A stretch of 43,125 nt of DNA from Gammaproteobacteria bacterium. Its GTDB lineage: Bacteria; Pseudomonadota; Gammaproteobacteria; DSM-19610. This document shows, in pieces, positions 9,254 through 22,250 of the stretch. A model generated the notes under the pieces. That model was not told the DNA's origin, did not search any database, and saw only the letters and a program-made list of their open reading frames with translations. The DNA is taken from contig JAUXGZ010000008.1 in the NCBI GenBank assembly GCA_030621785.1, positions 1 to 43,125 on the forward strand, given 5' to 3'. Within the stretch, counting starts at the first letter, position 1, and every line of letters starts with the position of its first letter. A program made the translations under genes and the position numbers.

Positions 9254-10439
9254 GGGGTCCGCGGGCAAACAACTGCCTGACTCGCTCCAGCGCACGCTGA
9301 ATATCAGTAATCGGTTCCGGCATTTTTTCCGGAAAGTTTTCACCCAGCCAGACCGCGCGGCCTTCGGCCAGCAATTGCCGGTGAACCAGGCGAATATCAC
9401 GGCCAAGGCGCCGGGGACCGAAACGTATCAACTGGCTGTAGGAAAGCCCCCGCAGACGATGATCCACCCCCGTGCCAGCATCAATTGGCGTCCGCATCGG
9501 GTACTGCCTGGAACCGATATCGAGCATGTACACGGGCTTGCATGTTGTACAGGCCTCGCTCAGCATCGAAATGCTGTCCGCAGAGACAATCAGTTGGTCA
9601 CTAAGGGCCAGGATACCGGTATAGGGATTCACACCGTCGCTCTTTTTCCAGCGATACAGATCAAACGGCACCTCGAGTTCCTGTTCCAGCACATCCGTGA
9701 CTTCCGGAGAGGTGCGGGCACTGGTGGTAATCAACAGCGAGCCACCGCTGTTGCGCACCAGGTGGTTCGCTTCGCGTGCCAGACGCAGGGCGGTCTTCCT
9801 GCCAAAGGTGTAGGGGCCACTGTCCCCGCCCAGCAGCATCCCGGTGAAGGGTCCGGATAGCGCGGTATAACGCCCGCGCCATTGCAATGCCTGCTCCTCC
9901 AGCCACTGCGGAGATACCAGGCTCAGGGTCATGGTGTTGCACAGGACATTGTCACGCCGGGGAAGCGGATACTGGGGGGTGGTAATAACCAGATCGAAGC
10001 ATTCCGGGTCGGCCCAGGGCCGACCGACATGAACCAGTCGGGTTTTGCCTCCGGACTGATTACGTATCCAGCGACCGACCGGCTCGTTGCGCATGCCGGC
10101 AGAAAGCACCAGGTCGGGCCAGGGTGGCGTCAGCGGGCTGGACCTCTGCTGGCGGATACCACGCAGGTCACTGCCGCGAAACAGACTGGTGGTGAACTCG
10201 GTCTTCCGGTACGACAACTCCTTGATTTCACAGGGCCATCCCAACAGGTCCGCCAGGGCGATCAACTGACTCCGCTCACCGGCCCGGTAGCCGGTGACCA
10301 CCCATACCCGGGGCTCAGACCCGTTGTACTGCGGCCCGGCCCGGCCCGTTTTCGTCGTTTTTTTCAGCACCCTGCTCCACAAACCAGGAGGAATTTCCTC
10401 AAAAATGCCGCTTGCCGTGGCAACATCGGCCAAACACAA
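9234..10439 (-). CDS. ELM1/DUF1022 family protein, paralog 2
   Basis: 'RVWVVTGYRAGERSQLIALADLLGWPCEIKELSYR' and 'MLLGGDSGPYTFGRKTA'; similar to 3783..4940. Confidence 0.8.
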   Translation of the reverse strand: MCLADVATASGIFEEIPPGLWSRVLKKTTKTGRAGPQYNGSEPRVWVVTGYRAGERSQLIALADLLGWPCEIKELSYRKTEFTTSLFRGSDLRGIRQQRSSPLTPPWPDLVLSAGMRNEPVGRWIRNQSGGKTRLVHVGRPWADPECFDLVITTPQYPLPRRDNVLCNTMTLSLVSPQWLEEQALQWRGRYTALSGPFTGMLLGGDSGPYTFGRKTALRLAREANHLVRNSGGSLLITTSARTSPEVTDVLEQELEVPFDLYRWKKSDGVNPYTGILALSDQLIVSADSISMLSEACTTCKPVYMLDIGSRQYPMRTPIDAGTGVDHRLRGLSYSQLIRFGPRRLGRDIRLVHRQLLAEGRAVWLGENFPEKMPEPITDIQRALERVRQLFARGPRIPGSQ

Positions 10440-10501
10440 GTAAAATCAACCGATTCTTAGTCCATCTGTCATTCAACTCTGCGCTGGATCCGAGCCATCC
10501 C

Positions 10502-10744
10502 ATGCCTGAATATAACGAATTTCTTGCCCATATCTTCGACATACTGAAACCCTACGCCAAGCGGGGACTGATTCTCAACGAGAACAGCGAGCTCGTCACC
10601 GAGCTGGGACTCACCTCGCTGCAGGTCATGGAGCTGATCGAACAGATTGAAGATCACTTCGATATCTGTATTCCGCTGAATATCCTGCCAGATATCCGCA
10701 CTGTACGCGACCTGGCCGTGAAACTGGAAACTATAACCGCCTGA
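10502..10744 (+). CDS. Acyl carrier protein
   Basis: 80 aa, 'ELVTELGLTSLQVMELIEQIEDHFDICIP' with candidate phosphopantetheine serine. Confidence 0.85.
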   Translation: MPEYNEFLAHIFDILKPYAKRGLILNENSELVTELGLTSLQVMELIEQIEDHFDICIPLNILPDIRTVRDLAVKLETITA

Positions 10745-10748
10745 TACC

Positions 10749-13195
<2,447 letters not shown>

Positions 13196-13220
13196 GCCGA
13201 CCGGTGTAACGGATCGTAAC

Positions 13221-13607
13221 TCAGGACTTTTTGCCGATCAACTCAATCGGGTAGCCGTCGGGATCTTCCACAAAGGCGATGATGGTGGTACCGGCATTCA
13301 TGGGTCCGGCATCACGCAGAATTCTGCCGCCACGGTCGCGAATCTCCTGCGTAGCCTGGTAAACGTCGTCGACTTCCAGCGCGATGTGCCCGAAACCGGT
13401 ACCCGCTTCATAATGATCGGTATCCCAGTTAAAGGTCAGCTCGAGCACGGTATTCTCCGACTCGTCACCGTAACCAACAAAGGCCAGCGTAAACTTTCCA
13501 TCCGGATAATCTTTCTGCCGCAACAGCTTCATACCCAGCACTTCAGTATAGAAAGTGATAGAACGGTCCAGGTCACCGACGCGCAACATAGTGTGTAGTA
13601 TTCGCAT
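13221..13607 (-). CDS. gloA: Lactoylglutathione lyase (glyoxalase I)
   Basis: '[35 protein letters not shown]'. Confidence 0.93.
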   Translation of the reverse strand: MRILHTMLRVGDLDRSITFYTEVLGMKLLRQKDYPDGKFTLAFVGYGDESENTVLELTFNWDTDHYEAGTGFGHIALEVDDVYQATQEIRDRGGRILRDAGPMNAGTTIIAFVEDPDGYPIELIGKKS

Positions 13608-13693
13608 AATCCTGTTCTCCTCCTGGAAACCTGCTCGACCGACAATCATTTGAACATGTGTGCAAGCTGACCGGTATGCGCACCACCTAAGTA

Positions 13694-14914
13694 TTACTGA
13701 CGGGCGGCTTTTTTCCTTGCGGCAATCCGCAGCCGCAGCGCATTCAGCTTGATGAAGCCTTCGGCATCCTTCTGGTCGTAGGCACCTTCGTCATCCTCGA
13801 AGGTAGCGATGCGTTCATCGAACAGCGAGTCTGCTTCCGACATACGCCCGACGACAATAACGTTGCCCTTGTACAGCTTCACGCGCACCTTGCCATTCAC
13901 ATTTTCCTGCGAGGCATCAATCATCTGCTGCAACATCTCGCGCTCGGGACTCCACCAGTAACCGTTGTAGACCAGCTCGGCATAGCGCGGCATCAGTTCG
14001 TCCTTGAGGTGGGCCACCTCCCGGTCCAGGGTCAGGGATTCCATGGCCCGGTGCGCCTTGAGCATGATGGTCCCGGCCGGTGTTTCATAGCAACCGCGTG
14101 ACTTCATGCCCACGTAGCGATTCTCGACGATATCATCCCGGCCGACTCCGTTGTCGCCGCCCGCCTTGTTGAGTATCTCCATGACCTGCCCGGCGCTTAC
14201 AGGGCTGCCATCGATCTCGACGATATCGCCTTTTGCGTAGCCCAGTTCCACATACAGAGGCTCGTCCGGTGCTTTTTCCGGAGACACGGTCCAGCGCCAC
14301 ATATCTTCTTCAGGCTCGGCCCAGGGATCTTCGAGGATATCGCCCTCGTAGGAAATATGCAGTGAATTCGCGTCCATCGAATAGGGCGATTTTTTGCCCT
14401 TCCCGTAGTCAACCGGTATAGCGTGCTTCCTGGCATACGCCATCAGTGATTCGCGCGAACTCAGGTCCCACTCACGCCAGGGCGCAATGATCTTCACATC
14501 CGGCTTCAACGCATAAGCCCCCAGCTCAAAACGCACCTGGTCATTGCCCTTGCCGGTGGCGCCATGGGAAATCGCATCGGCACCGGTCTCGTTGGCAATT
14601 TCGATCAGGCGTCTGGAAATCAGCGGCCGGGCAATCGAAGTCCCGAGCAGGTATTCGCCCTCATAGATCGCATTGGCACGAAACATCGGAAACACGTAAT
14701 CGCGCGCAAAATCCTCGCGCAGATCCTCGATGTATATTTCCTTCACACCCATAGCCTGGGCCTTGGCGCGCGCCGGTTCGACTTCCTCACCCTGACCGAT
14801 ATCCGCGGTGAAAGTCACCACCTCACAGCCGTAAGTGTCTTCCAGCCACTTTAGAATAATGGACGTATCCAGTCCGCCGGAATAGGCAAGAACCACTTTG
14901 TTAATCTTGGACAT
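13694..14914 (-). CDS. argG: Argininosuccinate synthase
   Basis: '[19 protein letters not shown]', '[13 protein letters not shown]'. Confidence 0.95.
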   Translation of the reverse strand: MSKINKVVLAYSGGLDTSIILKWLEDTYGCEVVTFTADIGQGEEVEPARAKAQAMGVKEIYIEDLREDFARDYVFPMFRANAIYEGEYLLGTSIARPLISRRLIEIANETGADAISHGATGKGNDQVRFELGAYALKPDVKIIAPWREWDLSSRESLMAYARKHAIPVDYGKGKKSPYSMDANSLHISYEGDILEDPWAEPEEDMWRWTVSPEKAPDEPLYVELGYAKGDIVEIDGSPVSAGQVMEILNKAGGDNGVGRDDIVENRYVGMKSRGCYETPAGTIMLKAHRAMESLTLDREVAHLKDELMPRYAELVYNGYWWSPEREMLQQMIDASQENVNGKVRVKLYKGNVIVVGRMSEADSLFDERIATFEDDEGAYDQKDAEGFIKLNALRLRIAARKKAARQ

Positions 14915-14944
14915 GAGTTTGAACCTTTGTTTAACCTGCCAAAT

Positions 14945-17900
14945 CTAAGACTTCGCCCTGGACTTCATCTTCGCGCTACGCCGCAATCGTGCACCGAGCC
15001 GCCGCGCCAGTTCGCCAAACAATTCCGTCTGCGTCGGGTGCGGATGAATCGCTTGCCCCACCTGCTCCAGTGTCATATTGCCAGAGACCATCATCACCGC
15101 CTCACCGATCAGGGTATCCGCATGATCTGCCAGCAGATGCACGCCAATAATCCGCTGCGTCTTCTTGTCCGCCACGATCTTGATCACGCCGTGCAGCTCA
15201 TTGTTGATCATGGCCTTGGCATCGATACTCATCGGCACCTTGACCTCGGCTGCATCGATGCCCCTGGCTTTTGCCTCGTCCATCGACAGACCCACAAAGG
15301 CCGCTTCCGGACGGGTAAAGATCACCCCGCAGTCCTTGTCCTGGTCGTACTTCATGTCCTCGCCGAGGATGGTTGCGGCCGCGACGCGACCCTGCTGGGC
15401 AGCAGTATGCGCCAGCATGAGACCACCGATGACATCGCCGATGGCGAAAATATGCGCTACGCTGGTGCGGCAACGGGCATCTGCCTTGATGATGCTGTGC
15501 TCGCTGGCAACACCCGCCTTGTCGAGACCCAGGCCATCCAGTACCGGACGCTTGCCGGTACCCATGATGACATAGTCCACCTTGCTGCTGTGTGCCTTGC
15601 CGTCTGCATCCTTGTACTTGACCGTCACTGCACCGGCCTTGCCGGAGATCCCGTCGATCTGTACCGAGGTGTGCACGGTCAGGCGCGGGTCATCGTTCAG
15701 CACTGCCGTCAACTGGCGTGCAATCTCCGGCTCCACTTCCGCGAGAATACGATCTTTTGCCTCCAGCACCGTGACACTGGAACCGAAGTCCTGGAAGATC
15801 TGCGCCATCTCCAGTCCAATTGCACCACCACCAATGACCACCAGCTTTTTCGGCTGCTTGTCGAGTGCCCAGACCGTGTCAGAGGTCAACACACCGCCGC
15901 CCTCGACCAGTCCTTCGATAGCACCCGGGATCGGCGGCACGAACGGCGGTGCACCGGTAGCGATTACCGCACAACCGAAGCGGACTTTTTCCCCTGCCGG
16001 CTGATCGCCGTTCGGCGCACGCGTGTGCGGATCTTCCTGGTTACCGGAGGTGTCGATAAGCAAGGTATGTTCATCGACGAAGCGGCCGAAACCCTGCACG
16101 TAGTTAATCTTGACGCCCTTGTCGGTCTTCAGCGCCATATCGCCACGGGTCTCCAGTATCTTGCGGCGCGTGGCATCGAGCTGGCCCCAGTCCAGGCTTG
16201 CCTTGCCGGTGCTGACACCCAGATGCCCGTCATCCAGACGATCACGAATGCGGTCGGCGGCTGCGCGCCAGGCCTTGGACGGAATGCAGCCGCGCCACAG
16301 GCACTCACCACCCGGCAGTGGTGCATCGTTCACCAGTGCCACCTTGAGTCCGTGCGCAGCGAGATCGCGGGCACAATCTTCACCACCCGGCCCACCACCG
16401 ACGACCACTACGTCGTAGTCCCAGTCACCTTCCGGTATGGCGGGACCGGTCGGCCCCATCCAGCTTTCCGGCTGTTCGACCAGGTCCTTCAGGCCTTGCA
16501 GGTACATGGCGACATCGGCACCATTGACCACCCGATGATCGGCCGTAATGGTAAACGGACTACCAGCATCGGTATTGGCCGAAATAGCCAGAATCGCCGC
16601 AATACCCGGTGTCGCAATGGCATCGAAATGACTCACACCGAACATGCCCATATTGGAAATCTGGAACGTGGAGCCGGTGTATTCATCGGGCTTCAGGCGC
16701 CGCTTGCGGGCGCGCTCGACCAGGTCCTTCCAGTCTTCGTTCAGCGCGTCAAGTTCACGCGACTCACAACCGCGCAGTACCGGCACCACCAGTCCGCCAC
16801 CATCCGCAGACACCGCCATACCGATATCAACACTACTGCGTTCTACCAGCTTGTCCTGCGGCTGGTAGCACCAGTTCATGTTGGGAAAATCACGCATGGC
16901 GAGCGCACAGGCCCGGGCAATGGCCACGGTAACCGATGCACCCTGGGCCCTGGAAGCCTTGATCAGGCGTCCCAGGCTGATACTGGTGGTAACGTGGAAA
17001 GTCGGCATACTCAACGAGGCGGCCATCGCATCGCTGGTCGCTTTTTCAAGCTTGCTCATGGGACGACCGTCACCCGGCACATCGACCTGCGGGAAACCGG
17101 CGGCGGCCGGCACCACCGCCGCTGGCCTCGATGCCACATCGGCAGCCACAATCACCCCGCCCGGCCCCGTACCACCGATGGCATTCAGATCCATACCACG
17201 CTGCCCGGCAATCGCCCGGGCCTGTGGCGTCGCACCACGACCATGCGGCCGCGCAGCCGGTGCACCACCAGATGAAACTGCAGAAGGTGTCGAAGCCGCG
17301 GGCGTAGCAGCAGTCTCCGCTGCATTTGCAGGTGCTTTCTTTACGGCCGCCGGCGCGGCTTCCTCGTCGACTACCTGATCCGCATTTTCCACCAGGTAGG
17401 CCAATGCACCACCCACCGCGACCGTGGCATCCACGGGCGCCAGCGGGCCGGAGAGGTAGCCCTCCCGAAACACCTCGACGTCCATGATGGCCTTGTCGGT
17501 CTCGACCGTCGCCACCACCGTACCGCGCTCGATCCGGTCACCGATATTCTTTTCCCAGCTAACCAGCATGCCTTCGGTCATGGTGTCCGAAAGCTGCGGC
17601 ATGGCAATCGTGTAGCTCGCGCCTTCCGGTGCCGCGCTGACTGCTTCCGCAGGCGCGCTGTCCTGAGCCGTTTCCGGTTCAGCCGCCGGGCTGGCCGGAG
17701 CCGCTGATCTTTCGGCGCTGGCTGCGGCGGCCGGAGCCGGTGCTGCCGCATCACTCTGCCGTACTTCGTCTGCTGACGCCGCGATATACCCCATGGCCTC
17801 GCCAACCGGAATGGTGCTATCAAGCGGCGCCAGCGGACCGGAAAGATACCCCTCGCGGAATATCTCGACATCCATGATGGCCTTGTCGGTCTCGACGGTG

Positions 17901-18016
17901 GCCACGATATCTCCACGCTCGACCTTGTCGCCGATGTTCTTTTCCCAGCTGACCACCACACCTTCGGTCATGGTGTCCGAAAGCTGGGGCATCTTGATTA
18001 CATAAGGTTCAGCCAT
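14945..18016 (-). CDS. Fused dihydrolipoamide acyltransferase (E2) and dihydrolipoyl dehydrogenase (E3) of the pyruvate dehydrogenase complex
   Basis: Two lipoyl domains (ETDKAIMDVE twice), peripheral subunit-binding segment, acyltransferase domain, then 'VVVVGGGPGGEDCARDLA...GGECLWRGCIPSKAW'. Confidence 0.9.
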   Translation of the reverse strand: MAEPYVIKMPQLSDTMTEGVVVSWEKNIGDKVERGDIVATVETDKAIMDVEIFREGYLSGPLAPLDSTIPVGEAMGYIAASADEVRQSDAAAPAPAAAASAERSAAPASPAAEPETAQDSAPAEAVSAAPEGASYTIAMPQLSDTMTEGMLVSWEKNIGDRIERGTVVATVETDKAIMDVEVFREGYLSGPLAPVDATVAVGGALAYLVENADQVVDEEAAPAAVKKAPANAAETAATPAASTPSAVSSGGAPAARPHGRGATPQARAIAGQRGMDLNAIGGTGPGGVIVAADVASRPAAVVPAAAGFPQVDVPGDGRPMSKLEKATSDAMAASLSMPTFHVTTSISLGRLIKASRAQGASVTVAIARACALAMRDFPNMNWCYQPQDKLVERSSVDIGMAVSADGGGLVVPVLRGCESRELDALNEDWKDLVERARKRRLKPDEYTGSTFQISNMGMFGVSHFDAIATPGIAAILAISANTDAGSPFTITADHRVVNGADVAMYLQGLKDLVEQPESWMGPTGPAIPEGDWDYDVVVVGGGPGGEDCARDLAAHGLKVALVNDAPLPGGECLWRGCIPSKAWRAAADRIRDRLDDGHLGVSTGKASLDWGQLDATRRKILETRGDMALKTDKGVKINYVQGFGRFVDEHTLLIDTSGNQEDPHTRAPNGDQPAGEKVRFGCAVIATGAPPFVPPIPGAIEGLVEGGGVLTSDTVWALDKQPKKLVVIGGGAIGLEMAQIFQDFGSSVTVLEAKDRILAEVEPEIARQLTAVLNDDPRLTVHTSVQIDGISGKAGAVTVKYKDADGKAHSSKVDYVIMGTGKRPVLDGLGLDKAGVASEHSIIKADARCRTSVAHIFAIGDVIGGLMLAHTAAQQGRVAAATILGEDMKYDQDKDCGVIFTRPEAAFVGLSMDEAKARGIDAAEVKVPMSIDAKAMINNELHGVIKIVADKKTQRIIGVHLLADHADTLIGEAVMMVSGNMTLEQVGQAIHPHPTQTELFGELARRLGARLRRSAKMKSRAKS

Positions 18017-18022
18017 GGCTTG

Positions 18023-19003
18023 TTACTTCCCGAACATCCTGCGCACCCTTTCGACGACATCACCGGCATTCGGTATAGCCGCTTTCTCGAGGGTATGGTT
18101 ATAGGGGATCGGCACATTGACCGCCGACACGCGCTGTGGCGCAGTATCCAGTTCAAAGAAACATTCCTCGTTGATAATGGCAATCACCTCGGCACCGACA
18201 CCGACAGGTGCCTCGGCCTCCTCGACCACCACCGCGCGGTGCGTCTTGCGTACCGAGCTAACGATTCCCGCGCGATCAATCGGACTCAGCGCATAGAGAT
18301 CGATGACCTCCGCCTCTATACCGAACTGCTTTGACAGCGTTTCCGCCGCCTGCAGACACCAATGCACCGAAATATTATAGCCGAACAACGAAACATCACT
18401 TCCCTCGCGCGCCACCTCGGAACCTACCAGCGGATGGAAATACTCTTCGTCCGGCACTTCGCCCTTCAGGTTGTACATCAGCTCGTGCTCGTTAATGTAC
18501 ACCGGGTCATTGCAACGCACCGCAGACTTGAGCAGTCCGTAAGCCTGTCTGGGGTTACTCGGTGTCACCACGCGCAAACCGGCAATCCCCATGAATACCT
18601 TTTCCATGCGGGCCGAATGCTGGGCACCGAGCTGATGCGCGGTACCGCCCGCGGAGCGAACCACCACCGGCGCCTGCAGCTGACCACCGGACATGTAACG
18701 CACCTTGGCCGCCGAGTTGAACAACTGATCCATGGCCAGCCAGGCAAAGTTGACCGACATGATTTCGATTATCGGACGCACACCCAGGAACGAGGCGCCA
18801 ATACCCAGGCCGGTGTAGCCGTTTTCGGAGATTGGCGTATCGATTACTCGCTCCGGACCATATTTATCGAAAAGTCCCTGTGTCGCCTTGTAGGTGCCAC
18901 CGGCCACACCGATATCCTCACCCATAACGATCACCAGCGGATCGTTGGCCATCTCTTCATCGTGGGCGCGCCGCAGCGCTTCCCAGTACATTATTTCTGC
19001 CAT
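18023..19003 (-). CDS. pdhB: Pyruvate dehydrogenase E1 component, beta subunit
   Basis: 'MGEDIGVAGGTYKATQGLFDKYGPERVIDTPISENGYTGLGIGA'. Confidence 0.9.
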   Translation of the reverse strand: MAEIMYWEALRRAHDEEMANDPLVIVMGEDIGVAGGTYKATQGLFDKYGPERVIDTPISENGYTGLGIGASFLGVRPIIEIMSVNFAWLAMDQLFNSAAKVRYMSGGQLQAPVVVRSAGGTAHQLGAQHSARMEKVFMGIAGLRVVTPSNPRQAYGLLKSAVRCNDPVYINEHELMYNLKGEVPDEEYFHPLVGSEVAREGSDVSLFGYNISVHWCLQAAETLSKQFGIEAEVIDLYALSPIDRAGIVSSVRKTHRAVVVEEAEAPVGVGAEVIAIINEECFFELDTAPQRVSAVNVPIPYNHTLEKAAIPNAGDVVERVRRMFGK

Positions 19004-19995
19004 TAGCGGCCACCTCCGTATACCCAGGGGTCGTTCTCTGCGAGGATGTATTTTTCCAGTTCCTCGACACGCGGCTCGGGAGACGACTCGGCGAACGCGA
19101 TGACCTCGTTTTCGATCTCGTCGAGAATTTCGGTATCCATATTCTTGTAATCGTCCCTGGTGATTTCACCCGCTTCGATCAGGCGATCGCGCAACATGAT
19201 GACCGGGTCACGCCTGGACCACATACGTTCCTCGGTCTTGGAGCGATAGGCGTTGGAATCCGACATGGAATGACCGCGATAGCGATAGGTCATCAGTTCC
19301 AGGAAATACGGCCCCTTGCCAGAGCGCACATGCTTGACCGCCTTCTGAGCCGCCTGGTACACCTTTTCCACATCCTGGCCGTCTTCCTGTGCAGACGGGA
19401 TGTTGTAACCGGACACACGCTTGTACTGATCGATCACTGCGGTAGAGCGATCGATACGGGTACCGATTCCATACAGATTGTTCTCGCACACGTACAGTAC
19501 CGGCAGATCCCACAACTTGGCCATGTTCAGCGATTCGTGGAAGGTGCCCTGGTTGTTGGCTGCATCACCGAGGAAGCACACCACGATCTCGTCACCACCC
19601 TTCATCTTGACGGCCTTGGCCATACCGGCAGCCAGCGGGAACGGTCCGCCGACCAGTGCGTAGCCGCCCATGAAGCGGTGTTCCACGTCGAAGATATGCA
19701 TCGAGCCACCGCGCCCCTTCGAAGAACCGGTCTCCCTGGCATACAGCTCAGCCATCACCTTGCGCGGGTCCGCGCCGGCCTTGATAGCGTGCACGTGATC
19801 ACGATAGCTGGTCACCACGTAATCGTGGCCGGGCTTTGCCGCTTCCAGCACCCCGAATGCACAGGCTTCCTCACCCGAATACAGGTGCAGGAAACCACCA
19901 ATTTTTCGTTCCACGTAGGCTTCGTAGCAGCGCTCTTCAAAGCGCCGGGCAAACAGCATTTCGCGCAGCAGGCGTTTCTTGTCGGCAACGTTCAT
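19003..19995 (-). CDS. pdhA: Pyruvate dehydrogenase E1 component, alpha subunit
   Basis: 'LARRFEERCYEAYVERKIGGFLHLYSGEEA'-type N-terminus, thiamine-PP motif 'GDAANNQGTFHESLN'. Confidence 0.9.
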   Translation of the reverse strand: MNVADKKRLLREMLFARRFEERCYEAYVERKIGGFLHLYSGEEACAFGVLEAAKPGHDYVVTSYRDHVHAIKAGADPRKVMAELYARETGSSKGRGGSMHIFDVEHRFMGGYALVGGPFPLAAGMAKAVKMKGGDEIVVCFLGDAANNQGTFHESLNMAKLWDLPVLYVCENNLYGIGTRIDRSTAVIDQYKRVSGYNIPSAQEDGQDVEKVYQAAQKAVKHVRSGKGPYFLELMTYRYRGHSMSDSNAYRSKTEERMWSRRDPVIMLRDRLIEAGEITRDDYKNMDTEILDEIENEVIAFAESSPEPRVEELEKYILAENDPWVYGGGR

Positions 19996-20272
19996 GAGGC
20001 TCCTTGCAGCTCCAGGACCCGTAAGCGGAGTCCATTATTGGTTTGAAACTATTGAAATTACAGGAAAATTTCAGCATGATCCGGACTCATCCAGCAACCT
20101 GCCGAAGCCGAACTTCCGTTCCGCCCGCAATCCGGGAAGACGGTAGAAATCAGGCCCGGTATGATGTTTCTTTTACCGCAGCAGGTCAAGGTGCAAAATG
20201 TCTTGAATTGCGGTGAAAGCGTCGGGAAATCAATGCAAAACTATAGCAAAATCACGGTGTAGGAAAGAAGGT

Positions 20273-21307
20273 ATGAAACTGGTACTGAAGCAACCTGACG
20301 ACTGGCACCTGCACCTGCGCGACCGGGAGGCCATGCACTCGGTGCTGGCGCACACAGCCGCCCGGTTTGGCCGTGCCATCATCATGCCGAATTTGCGAAC
20401 TCCGGTTACCGACACCGGGGCCGCCCGCGACTACCGGCAACGCATACTGGACGCGCTGCCGGCAAACGCAGGCTTCCGGCCCCTGATGACGCTCTACCTC
20501 ACCGACAATACCGATGCCGCAGAAATCATCCGCGCACATGAAAGCGGTTATATCCACGCAGTAAAACTGTACCCGGCTGGTGCCACCACCAATTCTGCGG
20601 CCGGGGTGACGCGCATGGAAAATACCTGGTCGGCCCTGGAGGCCATGCAGGACTGCGGCATGCCGCTACTGGTGCATGGCGAGGTCACCGCGCCGGAGGT
20701 CGATGTGTTCGATCGCGAGATGGTGTTCATCGACAAGATACTGGAACCGCTGCTCAGGCGTTTCCCGACACTGAAACTGGTCCTGGAACACATCACCACC
20801 CGACAGGGCATCGAGTTTGTGCTACGTGGCGGTGACCAGGTCGCAGGCACCCTGACCGCCCACCACCTGTTACTGAACCGGAATGCGATTTTTGCCGGCG
20901 GCATCCGGCCACACCACTACTGCCTGCCCATCCTGAAACGTGAGGCACACCGCGAAGCATTGCTGGAAGCTGCGACCGGAGGCAACCCGAAATTTTTTCT
21001 CGGCACCGACAGTGCACCGCACGCCCGGCACGCCAAGGAAAGCGCCTGTGGCTGTGCGGGTCTCTACACCTCTCATGCCGCCATTGAGCTATATGCAGAA
21101 GCTTTCGAACAGCTCGACCGACTGGACCGGCTGGAAGGCTTTGCAAGTGTGTTCGGCGCGGATTTTTACGGTTTGCCACACAACGAAACGCAGATCACCC
21201 TGTTAAAAGAGGATTGGCAGGTACCGGAAAGTTACCCGCTGGGCAGTGCAGAGCTGGTCCCCATGCGAGCAGGGGAAGTCGTCCACTGGCGACTTGGCGC
21301 GCAATGA
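20273..21307 (+). CDS. pyrC: Dihydroorotase
   Basis: 'QPDDWHLHLRDREAMHSVL', 'FLGTDSAPHARHAKE'; ATG at 20273. Confidence 0.93.
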   Translation: MKLVLKQPDDWHLHLRDREAMHSVLAHTAARFGRAIIMPNLRTPVTDTGAARDYRQRILDALPANAGFRPLMTLYLTDNTDAAEIIRAHESGYIHAVKLYPAGATTNSAAGVTRMENTWSALEAMQDCGMPLLVHGEVTAPEVDVFDREMVFIDKILEPLLRRFPTLKLVLEHITTRQGIEFVLRGGDQVAGTLTAHHLLLNRNAIFAGGIRPHHYCLPILKREAHREALLEAATGGNPKFFLGTDSAPHARHAKESACGCAGLYTSHAAIELYAEAFEQLDRLDRLEGFASVFGADFYGLPHNETQITLLKEDWQVPESYPLGSAELVPMRAGEVVHWRLGAQ

Positions 21308-21326
21308 GCGTGCGGGCCGGCGCGGC

Positions 21327-22223
21327 TCAGTACACCCGCGTTACCCGGTAACCACGCTGACTGAGCAGGTTCAGCAGGCCTTCTTCACCGGGAAGATGCA
21401 GTGCACCCACGGCAATGAATCGCCGCCCCTTGCGCAGACGGGTTTCCATCCGTTCGGCCATGCGATGATTTCGCTCGACAATGATCATCCGGTTAACGGT
21501 CTCCACCAGCTGAGGGTCGCTACCTTCCATGGAGGCCTCGTTCAGCGCTACCAGGCGATCCAGATCCCGATCCACGTAGGCATCGCGCAGCTGTTCCAGC
21601 ATCCGCCCGATTTCCGGCAGGTTATCCAGCGTGTCCTCCAGTAACGCCACCTGATCCTGTTCCGACAGCGTATCGAACAGCTCCATCTGTTCTTCCACCG
21701 TCTCCAGGCCATCGACCTCCTTGTCCTGCCGGACCGCCTGCTGATAGAGCATCAGGTCCAGTACCTGCCCGTTTTCCGACGGCGGCGTCATCAGGGTTAC
21801 CGCTACCGCCCAGGGTTTCATTCTGGCCAGCAGTATTTCCGGAACACCCTGTTGCGCCATCACGTCTGCAGTACGTTTGTAGAGTCCGGCACCAATAATG
21901 GATTCCAGCGTCGTTCCATCTTCGAGCAGAAGGGCGGTCACCATGGACATCAGTGCGGCTCTGTCCAGCACCACCTCCAGGGTTACACCCTGCGCCTGGT
22001 CGAAAGCATTCTGTACCGCGGGGGGCAGCTGAACAACAGCCGGATCATCACTGTGCATGGTACCGAACAGGTAGCTTGCCATGCTGTCATTGCGTTCCAG
22101 CTTCCACAACAATCCGGTTGAGAATTCGCCGGCTTGCAAGGCAAGGCTGGCCAGCAGGCAGGCCATCAACATGACGAGGCGGCAGCCACGGTTAACTGAA
22201 AATGCGGTTTTATTCACGTTCAT
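21327..22223 (-). CDS. TraB/GumN family protein, exported
   Basis: N-terminal signal peptide, '[13 protein letters not shown]', '[19 protein letters not shown]'. Confidence 0.82.
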   Translation of the reverse strand: MNVNKTAFSVNRGCRLVMLMACLLASLALQAGEFSTGLLWKLERNDSMASYLFGTMHSDDPAVVQLPPAVQNAFDQAQGVTLEVVLDRAALMSMVTALLLEDGTTLESIIGAGLYKRTADVMAQQGVPEILLARMKPWAVAVTLMTPPSENGQVLDLMLYQQAVRQDKEVDGLETVEEQMELFDTLSEQDQVALLEDTLDNLPEIGRMLEQLRDAYVDRDLDRLVALNEASMEGSDPQLVETVNRMIIVERNHRMAERMETRLRKGRRFIAVGALHLPGEEGLLNLLSQRGYRVTRVY

Positions 22224-22250
22224 GCAGGCGTTCCGGTATGCTCTCTGTCC

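Noticed and set aside
14927-17275. 782 aa plus-strand ORF antisense to the E2-E3 gene
   Set aside because: Mirror ORF of a long GC-rich coding gene; composition rich in His/Arg/Thr and no recognisable domain.
17395-18000. Direct DNA repeat about 0.4 kb apart
   Set aside because: Explained by the two tandem lipoyl domains of the E2 protein.
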